A stretch of 64,000 bases of DNA from the NCBI RefSeq assembly GCF_012844345.1, contig NZ_CP051625.1, forward strand, positions 1,612,001 through 1,676,000, read 5' to 3'. This document shows positions 44,182 to 55,392 of the stretch, in pieces (position 1 is the first letter of the stretch; each line of letters opens with the position of its first letter). This DNA comes from Pseudomonas sp. gcc21 (GTDB taxonomy: Bacteria; Pseudomonadota; Gammaproteobacteria; Pseudomonadales; Pseudomonadaceae). A program made the position numbers and the translations under genes. Below the pieces are notes generated by a model. The model searched no databases. It was given only the letters and a program-made list of their open reading frames with translations, and was not told where the DNA came from.

Positions 44182-45195
44182 CTATTGAAAGAGCGACTCA
44201 CCGGTCAGACCATGCTGTTCGAGAATATCGCGTAGCCGTTTGAGCGCCTCGACCTGGATCTGGCGTACCCGCTCGCGGGTCAGGCCAATCTCACGTCCAA
44301 CCTCTTCAAGCGTGCTGCTTTCGTGACCACGCAAGCCAAACCGGCGCGCGACGACCTCTCGCTGCTTCTCGCTCAGCTCGCCCAGCCAGTTATCGATACT
44401 GGCATTCAGGTCGTCCCCCTGCAGCAGCTCACACGGGTCTGTCGCTTGTTCATCGGTCAGGGTATCGAGCAGTGTCTTGTCCGAGTCCGGCCCCAACGAC
44501 ATATCCACCGAAGCGACTCGCTCGTTCAGCCCGAGCATGCGCTTTACATCGGCGACAGGCTTGTCCAGCAGATTGGCAATTTCTTCAGGCGACGGTTCAT
44601 GATCCAGCTTCTGCGTCAGCTCGCGGGCGGCACGCAGATAGATGTTGAGCTCCTTGACCACGTGAATCGGCAAGCGGATGGTCCGCGTCTGATTCATGAT
44701 CGCGCGCTCGATTGTCTGGCGGATCCACCAGGTCGCGTACGTCGAGAAACGGAAGCCCCGCTCCGGATCAAACTTCTCGACAGCCCGAATCAAACCCAGA
44801 TTACCCTCCTCGATCAGATCCAGCAGGCTCAGGCCGCGGTTGACGTAGCGACGTGCAATCTTCACCACCAAACGCAGGTTGCTTTCGATCATGCGTTTGC
44901 GGCCCGCAGCATCCCCCTTCTGCGCTAAACGCGCGAAGTAGACTTCTTCTTCAGGAGTCAGAAGCGGGGAAAAACCGATCTCATTGAGATACAGCTGGGT
45001 GGCATCGAGCTGTTTGGTGAATTCGAAGGAGTTTTCGCGACGGTGGGTACGCGGTGAGGAAGCTCTGTTCAGTCCCGCCGGGTTCAACTCGGCTGGTGTG
45101 TCCATGTTGAGCTCCTCCACGTCCTTCGGTTCCCGCTCAAGCAGAGCGAGTTCGTCAGTCAGGGTTTGTACGGGCTCATTATTATTCACTGCCAT
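44182..45195 (-). CDS. rpoS: Stationary-phase sigma factor RpoS
   Basis: 337 residues. Regions 1.2 to 4.2 are intact: [19 protein letters not shown] (1.2), [12 protein letters not shown] and [20 protein letters not shown] (2.1-2.2), [19 protein letters not shown] (2.3-2.4), and the region 4.2 helix-turn-helix [20 protein letters not shown]. It directs stationary-phase and stress transcription. It follows nlpD by 170 bases; in gamma-proteobacteria the main rpoS promoter lies inside nlpD. It ends at a strong bidirectional terminator. Confidence 0.97.
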   Translation of the reverse strand: MAVNNNEPVQTLTDELALLEREPKDVEELNMDTPAELNPAGLNRASSPRTHRRENSFEFTKQLDATQLYLNEIGFSPLLTPEEEVYFARLAQKGDAAGRKRMIESNLRLVVKIARRYVNRGLSLLDLIEEGNLGLIRAVEKFDPERGFRFSTYATWWIRQTIERAIMNQTRTIRLPIHVVKELNIYLRAARELTQKLDHEPSPEEIANLLDKPVADVKRMLGLNERVASVDMSLGPDSDKTLLDTLTDEQATDPCELLQGDDLNASIDNWLGELSEKQREVVARRFGLRGHESSTLEEVGREIGLTRERVRQIQVEALKRLRDILEQHGLTGESLFQ

Positions 45196-45365
45196 TTTCT
45201 CTGCCCCATATCGATCTAAGTACGTCCGGATAGATGGAAAATGGCATCGAGGCCGCCCGTTCCATCTCTCACTGTAATTGACCGGCCAAGCCCCCGCTTG
45301 TTCCGGTCATGCGCACTATTGTTTTTGCCCGCCCTCCATGACAAACATATTAAGACCGAATGATC

Positions 45366-46289
45366 CTACCGCTTGGGCAAATAACTCAAAGGATCCACCG
45401 GCTTGCCTTGGCGTCGTATCTCGAAATGGAGCTTCACCCTGTCGGTACCGCTGTTGCCCATTTCCGCGACTTTCTGGCCGGCCTTGACCTGATCGCCCTC
45501 TTTCACCAACAAACGACTGTTGTGGGCATAAGCGCTCAGGTAGGTCTGATCGTGTTTGATGATAATCATGTCGCCATACCCGATCAGGCCACGGCCGGCA
45601 TACACCACAGCCCCATTGGCGGCTGCCTTGACAGGCTGTCCCATTTCACCAGCGATATCAATTCCTTTATTCAAACTCCCGTTTGACTGAAAACGCGAGA
45701 TCAGCGCGCCCTCGGCAGGCCAGTTCCAGCCATCGACGTTAGTTGGCACCTTGGCTACCGGAGCCGGGGTAGCGGGTTTAGCGCTCGGAGCAGGTTTAGC
45801 TGTCGGGGCGCTCGGCCTGGAAGTAACGGCCGGGGGCGTGGTACGGGGAGTCGCTCGCGGCACCGCCGCAGGCGGAGTCGGGCTTGGTTTGGAGGTAACG
45901 GTGCCCGCCGGCCGCACGGTAGTACGTAACCCTATGGTTTCAGTGGTACGCGGTTTGGTGGGTGATCTAGCGTATGACTGAGAAGGCCCGACGCGCAAAC
46001 GCTGGCCGGGATAGATGGTAAACGGCTGGCGAAGACCATTGGCTGCAGCGACTGACTTCCAGTCCTTGCCGTATCGAAAGGCAATCTGATAAAGGGTTTC
46101 GCCGCGGCTGACAGTATGCAGCCCGGACGCCGGTGCCGGCTCGGCACGTTGGCCGCCGCGGCTGCGATCGTCGATAGGCACCATACCGGCCGGCCCTGCA
46201 CAGGCTGTGAGCAGGCTGACCGCCAGGATCAGCAAGGCCCGCTTGGAATTGATAATCACCAGATGCCTGTCGAACACACTTCGCCCCAT
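45366..46289 (-). CDS. nlpD: LysM/M23 lipoprotein activator of amidases
   Basis: 307 residues from the ATG at 46289. The lipobox is LTAC. A LysM domain (HTVSRGETLYQIAFRYG to YPGQRLRVG) is followed by a Pro/Ala/Thr/Lys-rich linker and a degenerate M23 peptidase domain (NKGIDIAGEMGQPVKAAANG, KLHFEIRRQGKPVDPLSYL) with the zinc-binding HxH replaced, as in other activators. NlpD turns on the amidase AmiC during cell division. The ribosome-binding site is weak, so a later GTG (VIINSKRALL) remains possible. It precedes rpoS as usual. Confidence 0.93.
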   Translation of the reverse strand: MGRSVFDRHLVIINSKRALLILAVSLLTACAGPAGMVPIDDRSRGGQRAEPAPASGLHTVSRGETLYQIAFRYGKDWKSVAAANGLRQPFTIYPGQRLRVGPSQSYARSPTKPRTTETIGLRTTVRPAGTVTSKPSPTPPAAVPRATPRTTPPAVTSRPSAPTAKPAPSAKPATPAPVAKVPTNVDGWNWPAEGALISRFQSNGSLNKGIDIAGEMGQPVKAAANGAVVYAGRGLIGYGDMIIIKHDQTYLSAYAHNSRLLVKEGDQVKAGQKVAEMGNSGTDRVKLHFEIRRQGKPVDPLSYLPKR

Positions 46290-46330
46290 GTTCTGTAATC
46301 GTGAGAATAATAACGGGTGAAGCGACTGGC

Positions 46331-47269
46331 TCAGGTTCGCCCTCCCCACCACTCAAGTGCCGACACTAATAGCATGCCAAGCAGCATCAACGCCAACGCT
46401 ACCAGCCAGTAGGATGGCTCCCCGGTCAGCGCCTGATAATGCGCCGGAGTGATATTGCTCTGCAGTAAAGGCTCCAGCTCGCCGCCGCTGTTTTCTCGCC
46501 AGCTGAGTGTTTCCTTCCATGGCCAGACCTTGTTCAGGGAGCCGACCATCAGCCCAGTCAGGAACGCCAGCGTAACATGACGCAGGTTATTCAAAAGCCA
46601 CTGCAACACTCTGGAAAAGCTGAGCAGACCTGCGATACAGCCACATCCGAATACGGCGATGAAAGCCAGATCCATTGAGCGCACCGCGTCCAGCACCGGG
46701 GCATACAGACCCAGTAGCAATAAAATGAAGCTGCCGGATATACCTGGAAGAATCATCGCGCATATAGCGATCGAAGCCGCGACAAACACCATCGGCAAGG
46801 TCACTGGGAGTTGCAGGGGCACAGCGACGGTTATCAGATACGCAAAAGCAGCGCCGGCCAGCGCAGCTGACAGGGTAGCGATATTCCAGCGTGTGATCTG
46901 GCGTCCAATCACAAGGACCGAGATAAGAATCAGGCCGAAAAAGAAAGACCACAGATGTACCGGATAGGCTTCAAGCAAAAAGCTGATCAGCTTCGCCAGA
47001 CTGAGGATACTGGTAAGCACACCCGCAAGCAGCGTGACCAGGAAGGTACCGTCAACGGATTGCCAGGTCTCCCTGACCCGCCCTTTCAGCAACCAGCCAA
47101 GCTTGGCCGGGCTACAAGCTGCAATCGCGCCGACAAGTCGGTCATAGATGCCTGTGATAAAGGCGATGGTTCCGCCGGAAACGCCTGGCACCACATCCGC
47201 GGCGCCCATTGCCATGCCCTTGAAAAAAACCGATAGGTACTGCACAAGCCCCAGGGGTAATGCCTTCAA
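46331..47269 (-). CDS. DUF368 undecaprenyl-phosphate translocase (PopT-like)
   Basis: 312 residues with about nine transmembrane helices. The DUF368 signature [19 protein letters not shown] is near the N-terminus and [18 protein letters not shown] forms the second half. DUF368 proteins were shown to recycle undecaprenyl phosphate across the membrane, with importance at alkaline pH or high salt. The only start reaching the first helix is a TTG that overlaps the pcm stop; AGGAG lies 11 bases upstream. A later ATG (MAMGAAD) would cut the signature region short. Confidence 0.88.
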   Translation of the reverse strand: MKALPLGLVQYLSVFFKGMAMGAADVVPGVSGGTIAFITGIYDRLVGAIAACSPAKLGWLLKGRVRETWQSVDGTFLVTLLAGVLTSILSLAKLISFLLEAYPVHLWSFFFGLILISVLVIGRQITRWNIATLSAALAGAAFAYLITVAVPLQLPVTLPMVFVAASIAICAMILPGISGSFILLLLGLYAPVLDAVRSMDLAFIAVFGCGCIAGLLSFSRVLQWLLNNLRHVTLAFLTGLMVGSLNKVWPWKETLSWRENSGGELEPLLQSNITPAHYQALTGEPSYWLVALALMLLGMLLVSALEWWGGRT

Positions 47270-47940
47270 GAAGTTATAGCTCCTGCCAATAGCGGTACAA
47301 AACGTACCGGTTCGACCTGATGTCTGATGAACTGTTCCCCTTCGCGGATCACCAGGGTCAAATGCTGTTCCTTTTCACCGACCGGAATGACCATGCGGCC
47401 TCCGTCAGCCAGCTGACTGAGCAGCTCCGTGGGGACCTCCGCCGGTGCTGCGGTTACCAGGATCGCATCATATGGCCCGTACTGCGGCCAGCCCCAGTTA
47501 CCGTCGGCATGCCGGAAAACCACGTTACGGATGTTGATCTCACGGAGTACTGCCTTGGCGCGTTCCTGCAGCGGCATGATGCGCTCGACACTGAAGATTC
47601 GCTCTACCACCTGAGCCAGAATCGCGGTCTGGTAACCCGAACCGGTGCCGACTTCCAGCACCTTGTCCAGCGGCCCGCCACCGAGCAACAGCTCGGTCAT
47701 GCGCGCGACAATATACGGCTGCGACAAGGTCTGGTTGTGTCCTATGGGCAGCGCGGTGTCTTCGTATGCACGATGCGACAGAGCTTCATCAACGAACAGA
47801 TGCCGAGGCGTTCGACGTATAGCCTCCAGTACCTGCAGGTTCTGGATCCCCTCCTCGAATAACCGTTCCAGCAGACGCTCCCGGGTGCGCTGGGAGGTCA
47901 TGCCTATTCCGTGTTTGTAGATGTCTTCGCGCGCTGCCAT
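47266..47940 (-). CDS. pcm: Protein-L-isoaspartate O-methyltransferase
   Basis: 224 residues from the ATG that overlaps the surE stop (TAATG). The SAM-binding motif is [17 protein letters not shown] and family blocks are [22 protein letters not shown] and RFVPLLAG near the end. It repairs isoaspartyl residues in aged proteins. An ATG at 47901 ([10 protein letters not shown]) gives 211 residues, the P. aeruginosa length, and is an equally fair start. Confidence 0.94.
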   Translation of the reverse strand: MAAREDIYKHGIGMTSQRTRERLLERLFEEGIQNLQVLEAIRRTPRHLFVDEALSHRAYEDTALPIGHNQTLSQPYIVARMTELLLGGGPLDKVLEVGTGSGYQTAILAQVVERIFSVERIMPLQERAKAVLREINIRNVVFRHADGNWGWPQYGPYDAILVTAAPAEVPTELLSQLADGGRMVIPVGEKEQHLTLVIREGEQFIRHQVEPVRFVPLLAGAITS

Positions 47941-48689
47941 TAACCAAGATTCTCCAGCCACTGTCCCAGGTGATCAAACACCTCGTAGTGGGTTTTATCG
48001 ACGCGCAGAGGCGTAACCGATACGTACCCCTGCATGACCGCATGGAAATCAGTCCCCTCGCCGCCATCCTCGGCGTCGCCAGCGACTGAAATCCAGTAAC
48101 CTTCCTTGCCCCGCGGATCCACCCATTTGACAGGTGTAGCGGCCCGCGAACGATGACCCAGCCGGGTCAGGCGAATACCCTTTATCTGCTCAAGGGGTAG
48201 ATTGGGAATGTTAACGCTGAGCACCGTCCGCGGCGGCAACTCAAGCTTTTCGTGTGCCTCGACCATGCGTCTGGCGATTGCCGCAGCGGTCGGAAGATTA
48301 TCCGTCTGACGGCCCACTAACGAAAACGCCATGGCTGTATGCGGCAAAAAGCGCCCTTCCAGCGCAGCAGCCACCGTACCCGAATAAAGAACATCGTCGC
48401 CCAGATTGGCGCCCAGGTTGATGCCCGCAACGACCATATCGATCGTCCCCTGATACAGCGCATTGATGCCCAGATGCACGCAATCGGTAGGCGTTCCGTT
48501 GAGCCCGACGAAGCCGTTCTCCAGGGTAAAGGGTCGCAGCGGTTTATCCAGGCTCAAGGCACTGCTGGCCCCGCTACGGTCTTCGTGGGGCGCCACCACC
48601 ACGCAATCGGCATAATCGTTCAACGCTTCGTACAAGGCTGTCAGACCCGGTGCCAGCACGCCATCATCATTGGCAATCAGAATACGCAT
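47940..48689 (-). CDS. surE: 5'/3'-nucleotidase SurE
   Basis: 249 residues. It has [15 protein letters not shown] with the metal-binding Asp pair, [12 protein letters not shown], and [22 protein letters not shown]. It removes phosphate from nucleoside monophosphates and is linked to stationary-phase survival. It is coupled to truD upstream and pcm downstream by one-base overlaps. Confidence 0.96.
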   Translation of the reverse strand: MRILIANDDGVLAPGLTALYEALNDYADCVVVAPHEDRSGASSALSLDKPLRPFTLENGFVGLNGTPTDCVHLGINALYQGTIDMVVAGINLGANLGDDVLYSGTVAAALEGRFLPHTAMAFSLVGRQTDNLPTAAAIARRMVEAHEKLELPPRTVLSVNIPNLPLEQIKGIRLTRLGHRSRAATPVKWVDPRGKEGYWISVAGDAEDGGEGTDFHAVMQGYVSVTPLRVDKTHYEVFDHLGQWLENLG

Positions 48690-49753
48690 CAGGTTTCGCT
48701 TTCCAGTCCGCCGCCCGGCTCTTCGGCCAGTCGTACCAGCTCGCGGATTACCGCGGTTGCGAAACAGCCGGTCGGCAGTGTGAATTCAAGTTCCAGACAA
48801 TTCGGTGACGGATAATGCCACGTCAAGGCTTTCAAAGGGAGACGCAGAATACGCCTGGCGTGCTCAAGATCCGCAGAAATCAACCAGGTTGCCAACTGTG
48901 GCTCACGCTCGACTTCTGACTTTTCCATGGCCAGGACCGCACCTTCGACCGCTGGCTCGCCCTTGCCCCATAATGGACCGGTAGGGTGAAGATCCAGCGC
49001 AGTGAGGCGCGGGTCGTCAGCTTCCAGTCTGCTTGCCGGAAACTGGCTCCGGCTATCGGTAAATGCTAGACAATCGCCGGGCAACACCCGGTTCCAGGTA
49101 CCGTCAGCGACACGGCGTGCAAGCACCCGATTGAACAGCAGGCTGCGCGCCGTCGAAAGCAGGCGCGAGCGCGTTCCGCGTGCAGGCGGTAATCCGCCGC
49201 GCTCAGCCCAGCGCCGCGCATCGAACATATTACTGCCATCGCGTCCGAATCGCTGAGGCCCGAAATAGTTGGGCGTCCCGCACTCGGCCATTTTTCGCAG
49301 GCAATCATCCAGCAAACGGCTGTCGGCCTGTAGCTCTGTCAGACGAATAGCAAAATGATTGGCCCGGTGCGCCCCGCGCTGCAGCTTGCGGCGGTGACGA
49401 CGACGTTCCATACAGACGAGATCGTCATCCCACAGTGCTGAAAAATCAGGATCGGCCTGGCCAGGCAACTGCATGCTGAACCACTGACGGGTAATGGCCT
49501 TGCGGTCCTTGAGTCCCGCGTAGCTTACGTCCTTGAGCTTCAAGCCTGCCGCCCTGGCCAGCATCCGGGCGACTTCCTCGGTATTCAGATTGCGCTTCTC
49601 GATCAACAACCAGAGATGCTCGCCAGCCCCTTCCAACTCCAAGTCCAGTATTTCGGTGACCAGAAAATCCTCCGGCGCGGCCTTCAATACCGCACTACCG
49701 AAAGGTCCGCCCCAGGCTAGCGGCCCGAGCAGCTGGTCTGCAGGCGCACTCAC
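48689..49753 (-). CDS. truD: tRNA pseudouridine(13) synthase
   Basis: 354 residues from a GTG start that overlaps the ispF stop by four bases (GTGA). The catalytic Asp is in [17 protein letters not shown], with the [13 protein letters not shown] block downstream; this is the TruD family layout. It makes pseudouridine 13 in tRNA-Glu. The C-terminal part ends with [19 protein letters not shown]. Confidence 0.95.
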   Translation of the reverse strand: MSAPADQLLGPLAWGGPFGSAVLKAAPEDFLVTEILDLELEGAGEHLWLLIEKRNLNTEEVARMLARAAGLKLKDVSYAGLKDRKAITRQWFSMQLPGQADPDFSALWDDDLVCMERRRHRRKLQRGAHRANHFAIRLTELQADSRLLDDCLRKMAECGTPNYFGPQRFGRDGSNMFDARRWAERGGLPPARGTRSRLLSTARSLLFNRVLARRVADGTWNRVLPGDCLAFTDSRSQFPASRLEADDPRLTALDLHPTGPLWGKGEPAVEGAVLAMEKSEVEREPQLATWLISADLEHARRILRLPLKALTWHYPSPNCLELEFTLPTGCFATAVIRELVRLAEEPGGGLESET

Positions 49754-50223
49754 AGCGCTACCAGCAGCGCGACCGCATGCACCGCTATACCTTCCTCGCG
49801 CCCGACAAAACCCAGTCGCTCGGTTGTGGTGGCCTTGATATTGACCTGTTCAGGATCAATCGCCAGGTCTGTTGCAATCGCCTGGCGCATGGCCTCGATA
49901 TGCGGAGACATCTTCGGTGCCTGGGCAATGATGGTGGCGTCGATATTGCCTACCTTCCAGCCTTTTATGCTGAGCAGGTCCAGCGTGTGGCGCAGCAGCT
50001 TGCGGCTGTCCGCGCCCTTGTACTGCGGATCGGTGTCGGGAAAATGCCGACCGATATCGCCTAGCGCCGCAGCGCCGAGCAGCGCGTCCATCAACGCATG
50101 CAACACCACATCACCGTCGGAATGCGCCAGCAAGCCTTGCGAGTGAGGGATTCGCACGCCTCCGAGCGTAATGAAGTTGCCCTCACCGAAACGGTGTACG
50201 TCGTAACCATGACCAATGCGCAT
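49750..50223 (-). CDS. ispF: 2-C-methyl-D-erythritol 2,4-cyclodiphosphate synthase
   Basis: 157 residues, the normal IspF length. The metal site is [12 protein letters not shown], and [27 protein letters not shown] and the end [19 protein letters not shown] are conserved. It performs the MEP-pathway cyclisation for isoprenoids, including undecaprenyl phosphate. ispD is not adjacent. It is 93 bases downstream of fghA. Confidence 0.96.
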   Translation of the reverse strand: MRIGHGYDVHRFGEGNFITLGGVRIPHSQGLLAHSDGDVVLHALMDALLGAAALGDIGRHFPDTDPQYKGADSRKLLRHTLDLLSIKGWKVGNIDATIIAQAPKMSPHIEAMRQAIATDLAIDPEQVNIKATTTERLGFVGREEGIAVHAVALLVAL

Positions 50224-50316
50224 GCCAGACCTCTCGGCTGAATAATCGAGGTGCTGATCTTACAGCCTGAGGGCCGAGCCTAGAAGGCTCGACCCGACGC
50301 AGTGTCGCCTGGTGGC

Positions 50317-51174
50317 TCAGCCTTTCAGCGCCGCCGCGTGGTGCCGCAGGTGATCATCAATAAAACTGGCGATGAAATAATAGCTGTGGTCATAGCCTGG
50401 TTGCCGTCGCAGCGTCAGTGGATGGCCAACCGCAGCAGCCGCTGCCTCCAGAGCCTCGGGCTTCAACTGCTCCGCCAGGAAGTTGTCTGCTTCGCCCTGG
50501 TCAATCAGAAGCGGTAAGCGCTCCTGAGCACCGGCAATCAACTCGCAGGTGTCCCACTGCCTCCACTGCACGCGATCGTCGCCCAGATAGCCGCCGAAGG
50601 CTTTCTGCCCCCAGGGACAATTGACCGGATTGACGATGGGCGCGAAGGCCGAGACAGACTGATACCGCCCCGGATTCTTCAACGCACATATCAACGCGCC
50701 ATGCCCGCCCATGGAGTGACCACTGATGCTGCGGCGCTTTGAGACCGGGAGATTGGCCTCGATCAATGCAGGCAGTTCCGCGGTGACATAGTCGTACATC
50801 TGATAATGCGCAACCCAGGGCTGCTGAGTGGCGTTGACGTAAAAGCCCGCACCAAGGCCGAAGTCGTAGGCGCCGTCGGGATCGTCCGCGACGCCCTCCC
50901 CGCGCGGGCTGGTATCCGGAGCGACAATCACCAGCCCCAGCTCGGCGGCAAGCTTCAAAGCGCCCGCTTTCTGCATGAAATTTTCATCGGTACAGGTCAA
51001 TCCGGAGAGCCAGTACAGCACCGGCAACGCCGCATTCTGTTCGGCCTGAGGGGGCAGGTAGACGGCAAAAACCATGTCGCAATCAAGCACCTCGGACCGG
51101 TGCCGGTAACGCTTGTGCCAACCGCCAAAGCATTTGGTGGCTGAAATCTGCTCAAATGTAGTCTGCATAATCAT
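50317..51174 (-). CDS. fghA: S-formylglutathione hydrolase
   Basis: 285 residues. The esterase-D fold shows [14 protein letters not shown], the nucleophile elbow [11 protein letters not shown], and the catalytic His in [18 protein letters not shown]. It hydrolyses S-formylglutathione to formate and glutathione, the step after AdhC in formaldehyde detoxification. The first ATG (51174) has a poor ribosome-binding site and an ATG two codons on (51168) is possible. A terminator lies between adhC and this gene. Confidence 0.95.
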   Translation of the reverse strand: MIMQTTFEQISATKCFGGWHKRYRHRSEVLDCDMVFAVYLPPQAEQNAALPVLYWLSGLTCTDENFMQKAGALKLAAELGLVIVAPDTSPRGEGVADDPDGAYDFGLGAGFYVNATQQPWVAHYQMYDYVTAELPALIEANLPVSKRRSISGHSMGGHGALICALKNPGRYQSVSAFAPIVNPVNCPWGQKAFGGYLGDDRVQWRQWDTCELIAGAQERLPLLIDQGEADNFLAEQLKPEALEAAAAAVGHPLTLRRQPGYDHSYYFIASFIDDHLRHHAAALKG

Positions 51175-51200
51175 CCATCCAGTTGTAGAACTGAGCCTGG

Positions 51201-51232
51201 AAAAATCAGCGGCCCGTTTGAAACGAGCCGCT
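51201..51232 (-). terminator. Intrinsic terminator after adhC
   Basis: On the minus strand AGCGGCTCGTT pairs with AACGGGCCGCT, with one G-U wobble, and runs into five T (51205-51201). It lies between adhC and fghA, so the two genes of one pathway may be transcribed unequally. Confidence 0.8.
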
Positions 51233-51257
51233 ACGAGGAGACATAAAGCCTACGGCG

Positions 51258-52571
<1,314 letters not shown>

Positions 52572-52588
52572 CTATCCGCTATCAGCTA

Positions 52589-52999
52589 TCAGTTCATGCT
52601 CTGAACGCGCTGCTGCAGCTCCGGGTCGCTCTGCATGCGTGTGGCGATTTCGTTGTACTTGGGAATCTCGAGCCCTTCGCTCTGGACGGCTTCAACCATC
52701 TTTTCCTGAGCTTCCATTTGCAGGGACTGGGCTTCTTCCTGGTTCTCTGCCTGGCTCAAGCGCTGTGAGAAATCATCACGAATTTCGCCGACAGCCGAAT
52801 CCGCTTTTGAGAACTTTTGCAGATCTTCCTCTGAAATTTCGGTTTGAGCGCCGCCCATCTGACCCGCAGGAGCGCCTTGCTGAGCACCCTGTGTAGCGCC
52901 TTGAGGCGTACCGCCGGTGGCTTGAGCAAAGGCAGCCGGAGCGGTAGCGCCGAGAGCGGCAAGAGCGACAGCGGCGGCAAGTGTTTTCAATGTATTCAT
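52589..52999 (-). CDS. Secreted DUF4168 protein
   Basis: 136 residues. A Sec signal peptide (MNTLKTLAAAVALAALGAT to AFAQ) is followed by a Gly/Gln/Ala-rich low-complexity segment (about 27-52) and a DUF4168 helical domain (SEEDLQKFSKADSAVGEIRD and KYNEIATRMQSDPELQQRV). The function of DUF4168 is unknown. AGGAGA precedes the ATG. Its leader is nearly the same as those of the next two secreted proteins. Confidence 0.85.
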   Translation of the reverse strand: MNTLKTLAAAVALAALGATAPAAFAQATGGTPQGATQGAQQGAPAGQMGGAQTEISEEDLQKFSKADSAVGEIRDDFSQRLSQAENQEEAQSLQMEAQEKMVEAVQSEGLEIPKYNEIATRMQSDPELQQRVQSMN

Positions 53000-53317
53000 A
53001 TGAATCTCCTGGTTGGTTAGTTATCCGTACTGTTACAACTAGCGTGCCAGGATCACTTAAACAACTATAACCCTCTGTTTATTATCATATTTTAGTCGCC
53101 TCATGGCCACGTCAGAATTCACTACAAGCGCTTTCGGCACGCGATAAATGCATACTTATTACACATGAGTAATATAGATCCGTTCAGAATGAATACACCG
53201 AATACCATGGCTGGTCAGCTTCCCGCTACCCGATGCGATTGAAGCGCCTCGGTTCTATTTGGCTCCTCTCCTAGGCGAGCTGCCGCAAGCCAAAATGGGT
53301 TTATTCTCTGCTTCACT
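53000..53317. other. AT-rich intergenic region
   Basis: Between the DUF4168 start and repeat module B2. It is clearly richer in A and T than its surroundings and should hold the DUF4168 promoter, as minus-strand text. I see no gene. In view of MvaT biology it is a possible MvaT-bound stretch. Confidence 0.4.
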
Positions 53318-53446
53318 CCGACGCTTGATCGAGCCTGCTGGCTGTCAGGGTGGAGCAAGTGTTGAAAACAAGGATGTTTTCATCAAGCCCCCAGGGACGG
53401 GTTTACGGCGTCTTGCGTAACCCTGGCAGTCGGTGGGCGACCTGCT
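53318..53446 (+). repeat. Dispersed repeat module B, copy 2
   Basis: Very similar to 27822-27951 and 53680-53813. It contains the GTTGAAAAC...GTTTTCATC hairpin, the CAAGCCCCCAGGGACGGG run and ACGGCGTCTTGCG. It ends with GGGCGACCTGC, as in copy 1. Confidence 0.85.
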
Positions 53447-53511
53447 CGAAAAGCATGTTGCCCGCAAGCTGATGCGGACCACACCAATTATTTTGGTTCT
53501 GGTTCCGTGGC

Positions 53512-53625
53512 CAGCTGCCGCAAGCCGACAGCGCTGCGCCGACACGCTGCAAGTACGTCCCTGTAAGCTCGTCGATGACATCCCTGTCATCGCACGGTCG
53601 GCTCAGCCCTGTCGCCTTGCTTCGC
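53512..53625 (+). repeat. Dispersed repeat module A, copy 2
   Basis: Second copy of the 114-base module at 27641-27754, in the same orientation and with few differences, among them CCCTG for CCATG in the GATGACAT hairpin. It is followed about 55 bases later by a module B, as copy 1 is. Confidence 0.85.
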
Positions 53626-53679
53626 GGTAACGATTTGAGTTGCCAGATAGCACAACCCAAACCGGATCTTTTATTCACA

Positions 53680-53813
53680 TCGCGCCGATGCCCGACCGAG
53701 CCCGCTGGCTGTCAGGGTGGAGCAAGTGTTGAAAACAGGGATGTTTTCATCAAGCCCCCACGGACGAATTCACGGCGTCTTGCGTAATCCGGATAGCCGG
53801 CAGCCGACCCGCT
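53680..53813 (+). repeat. Dispersed repeat module B, copy 3
   Basis: Third copy of module B, with the hairpin GAAAACAGGGATGTTTTC intact. The end differs more from the other copies (GATAGCCGGCAGCCGACCC). The bases from here to 53916 hold nothing else I can name. Confidence 0.82.
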
Positions 53814-53916
53814 CAAAGCTTTGCTGCAGCGATGGCATCAGCTAGTGAAACACCCCAAACGAGCACTGCCTGATTACGTCGCCGGAGCTTCAGCACACCA
53901 AAGGCACGCACAATCG

Positions 53917-53940
53917 AAAAAGGGGCCCAAAGGCCCCTTT
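53917..53940 (-). terminator. Intrinsic terminator of the Gly/Ser-rich secreted protein gene
   Basis: On the minus strand AAAGGGGCC pairs with GGCCCCTTT across a four-base loop and runs into five T, about 37 bases past the stop. Confidence 0.82.
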
Positions 53941-53976
53941 GCTCACCAGACCGGCGTTACCGGTCTGCGGGTCAGA

Positions 53977-54504
53977 TCAGTTGCTGTCATCGATGTCGCG
54001 TTGGCTACGCTCGACCTCGTTTGGCGCACCGGTGACACCGGGACGATCAGCGGTGCGTGCCGGGTCAGACATGCCGCCCTGATCCTTCGCGCTATGGCCA
54101 GGCGCGCTCATGGTATCCGAATCGCGGTTGCTGCTACCGGTGTTACTGCTGCCAGTGCTCCCCTGGCCAGTGGAGCTGCTGCTGTCGCGCGAGTTACTGC
54201 TGCCACCGCCTGAACGCTTCTCTTCTTTATCGACGCGTTTTTCAGTTCTGTCGTAATCCATACCGTGGCCACCTTCGGCCTCACGGCCCGTTGCGCCGTG
54301 CTGCATGGTATTACCCTGCCCCGTCGCCTGACCGGTATCGCCGGTTGCGCCTTTGCCGGTCATGCTATGCCCTTCCGTGCCAAGCTTGGTATCCGGGCCC
54401 GGATCGGTGCCCTGCGCGGCTGGGCTCTGCGCCATCGCTGTGGCTCCAACAAGGCTCAGCGATGCAAAAGCGACTGCCGTGGTGAGTTTCTTGAGTGCGT
54501 TCAT
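53977..54504 (-). CDS. Secreted low-complexity Gly/Ser/Asp-rich protein
   Basis: 175 residues. The Sec signal peptide (MNALKKLTTAVAFASLSLVG to AMAQ) is followed by a chain rich in Gly, Ser, Thr, Asp and Asn with almost no hydrophobic residues, so it is probably disordered and strongly hydrophilic. It contains a charged patch (DRTEKRVDKEEKRSGGG) and SSNTGSSN-type repeats. No family is recognised. Its composition is like desiccation- or osmotic-stress hydrophilins, but that is only a resemblance. AGGAGAG precedes the ATG. Confidence 0.75.
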   Translation of the reverse strand: MNALKKLTTAVAFASLSLVGATAMAQSPAAQGTDPGPDTKLGTEGHSMTGKGATGDTGQATGQGNTMQHGATGREAEGGHGMDYDRTEKRVDKEEKRSGGGSSNSRDSSSSTGQGSTGSSNTGSSNRDSDTMSAPGHSAKDQGGMSDPARTADRPGVTGAPNEVERSQRDIDDSN

Positions 54505-54714
54505 ACGTATCTCTCCTGGGTTGTCAGCCTTGGCTGGCCTCGCTGCGACTCGACTTGTGCGGGTCAGTGCAATGCCTGGATGGATCAGGCGTTAACCAGT
54601 ACGGCTGGGATGCTGATTGGCCAGCCCTTTGATATTGCTGTTTGCACCGCAATCGAGCGGAGCGAAAAGCCGGGGCGCTGGCGTATCTAAGCTGATCAGT
54701 GTGCGACTCAGCAG

Positions 54715-55236
54715 TTACCGGGATGTACCGCCTGTGCCTGTGCCTGTACCTGTACCTGTGCCTGTGCCGGTAGCTCCGCCGGTGGTCCCGCCGCCAGTAG
54801 TGCCGTCGGTCGAGCCCTCGGTGCTGCCCTCAGCGGTACCGCTCGCACCACCCCTATTGGTCCGGGCTTCGCCAGGAGTGGTTTGGGGTGAGCCGTTAAG
54901 GCCGCGGTGGGGAGTGCTTTCCGGTGAACTATTAACGCCGCGATGCGGAGTGGTTTCGTCGCCAGGTGTGGCAGGCGTAGCGGGCGTCGCAGGCATATTT
55001 GATGTGCCCGTACCTGTTGTGCCTGTGCCTGTGCCTGATCCTGTCGTGCCGGTACCTGTCATACCCGAGCCCGGAGTACCCGTTGCACTGCCTGCAGCCG
55101 ACCCAGAATAGGTGCCTTGAGTAGTAGGCGCTCCCTGCTGATTGTAGGAGCCATCGTCATCCGCCAGCACGGTGGGCGCAGCAAAGCCCAAGGTGGCAAA
55201 CGCGACCGCAGTGGTCAGACTTTTTATAGTGTTCAT
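54715..55236 (-). CDS. Secreted Thr/Gly-repeat protein
   Basis: 173 residues from the ATG at 55236 after AAGGAG. The signal peptide (MNTIKSLTTAVAFATLGFA to VLAD) resembles those of the two neighbouring secreted genes. The mature chain is made of TG/GTGT repeats, a TPATPATPGDE block and two HRG-type units (TTPHRGVNSSPES, STPHRGLNGSPQT), and it ends in an alternating GT tract. Repetitive DNA may vary in length between strains. I recognise no enzyme domain. Confidence 0.72.
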   Translation of the reverse strand: MNTIKSLTTAVAFATLGFAAPTVLADDDGSYNQQGAPTTQGTYSGSAAGSATGTPGSGMTGTGTTGSGTGTGTTGTGTSNMPATPATPATPGDETTPHRGVNSSPESTPHRGLNGSPQTTPGEARTNRGGASGTAEGSTEGSTDGTTGGGTTGGATGTGTGTGTGTGTGGTSR

Positions 55237-55378
55237 GCATTGATCTCCTTCATTGATTGATGGAAAGCATGAAGCGCGTCTCACGACGCGCCTTAACAAT
55301 GTGATACCGATAACGCTTAGAAGTGCCATCGGATTGCCGACACCCGTCCAGCAGCGGCTGCGACCTGCCTGCTTTATG

Positions 55379-55386
55379 TATAGAAT
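55379..55386 (+). promoter_or_regulatory. -10-like element directly before the kinase start
   Basis: TATAGAAT lies seven bases before the ATG of the histidine kinase, and no ribosome-binding sequence is visible in front of that ATG. If used, transcription would begin at or near the ATG. The matching -35 is poor. Confidence 0.35.
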
Positions 55387-55392
55387 CTACAC

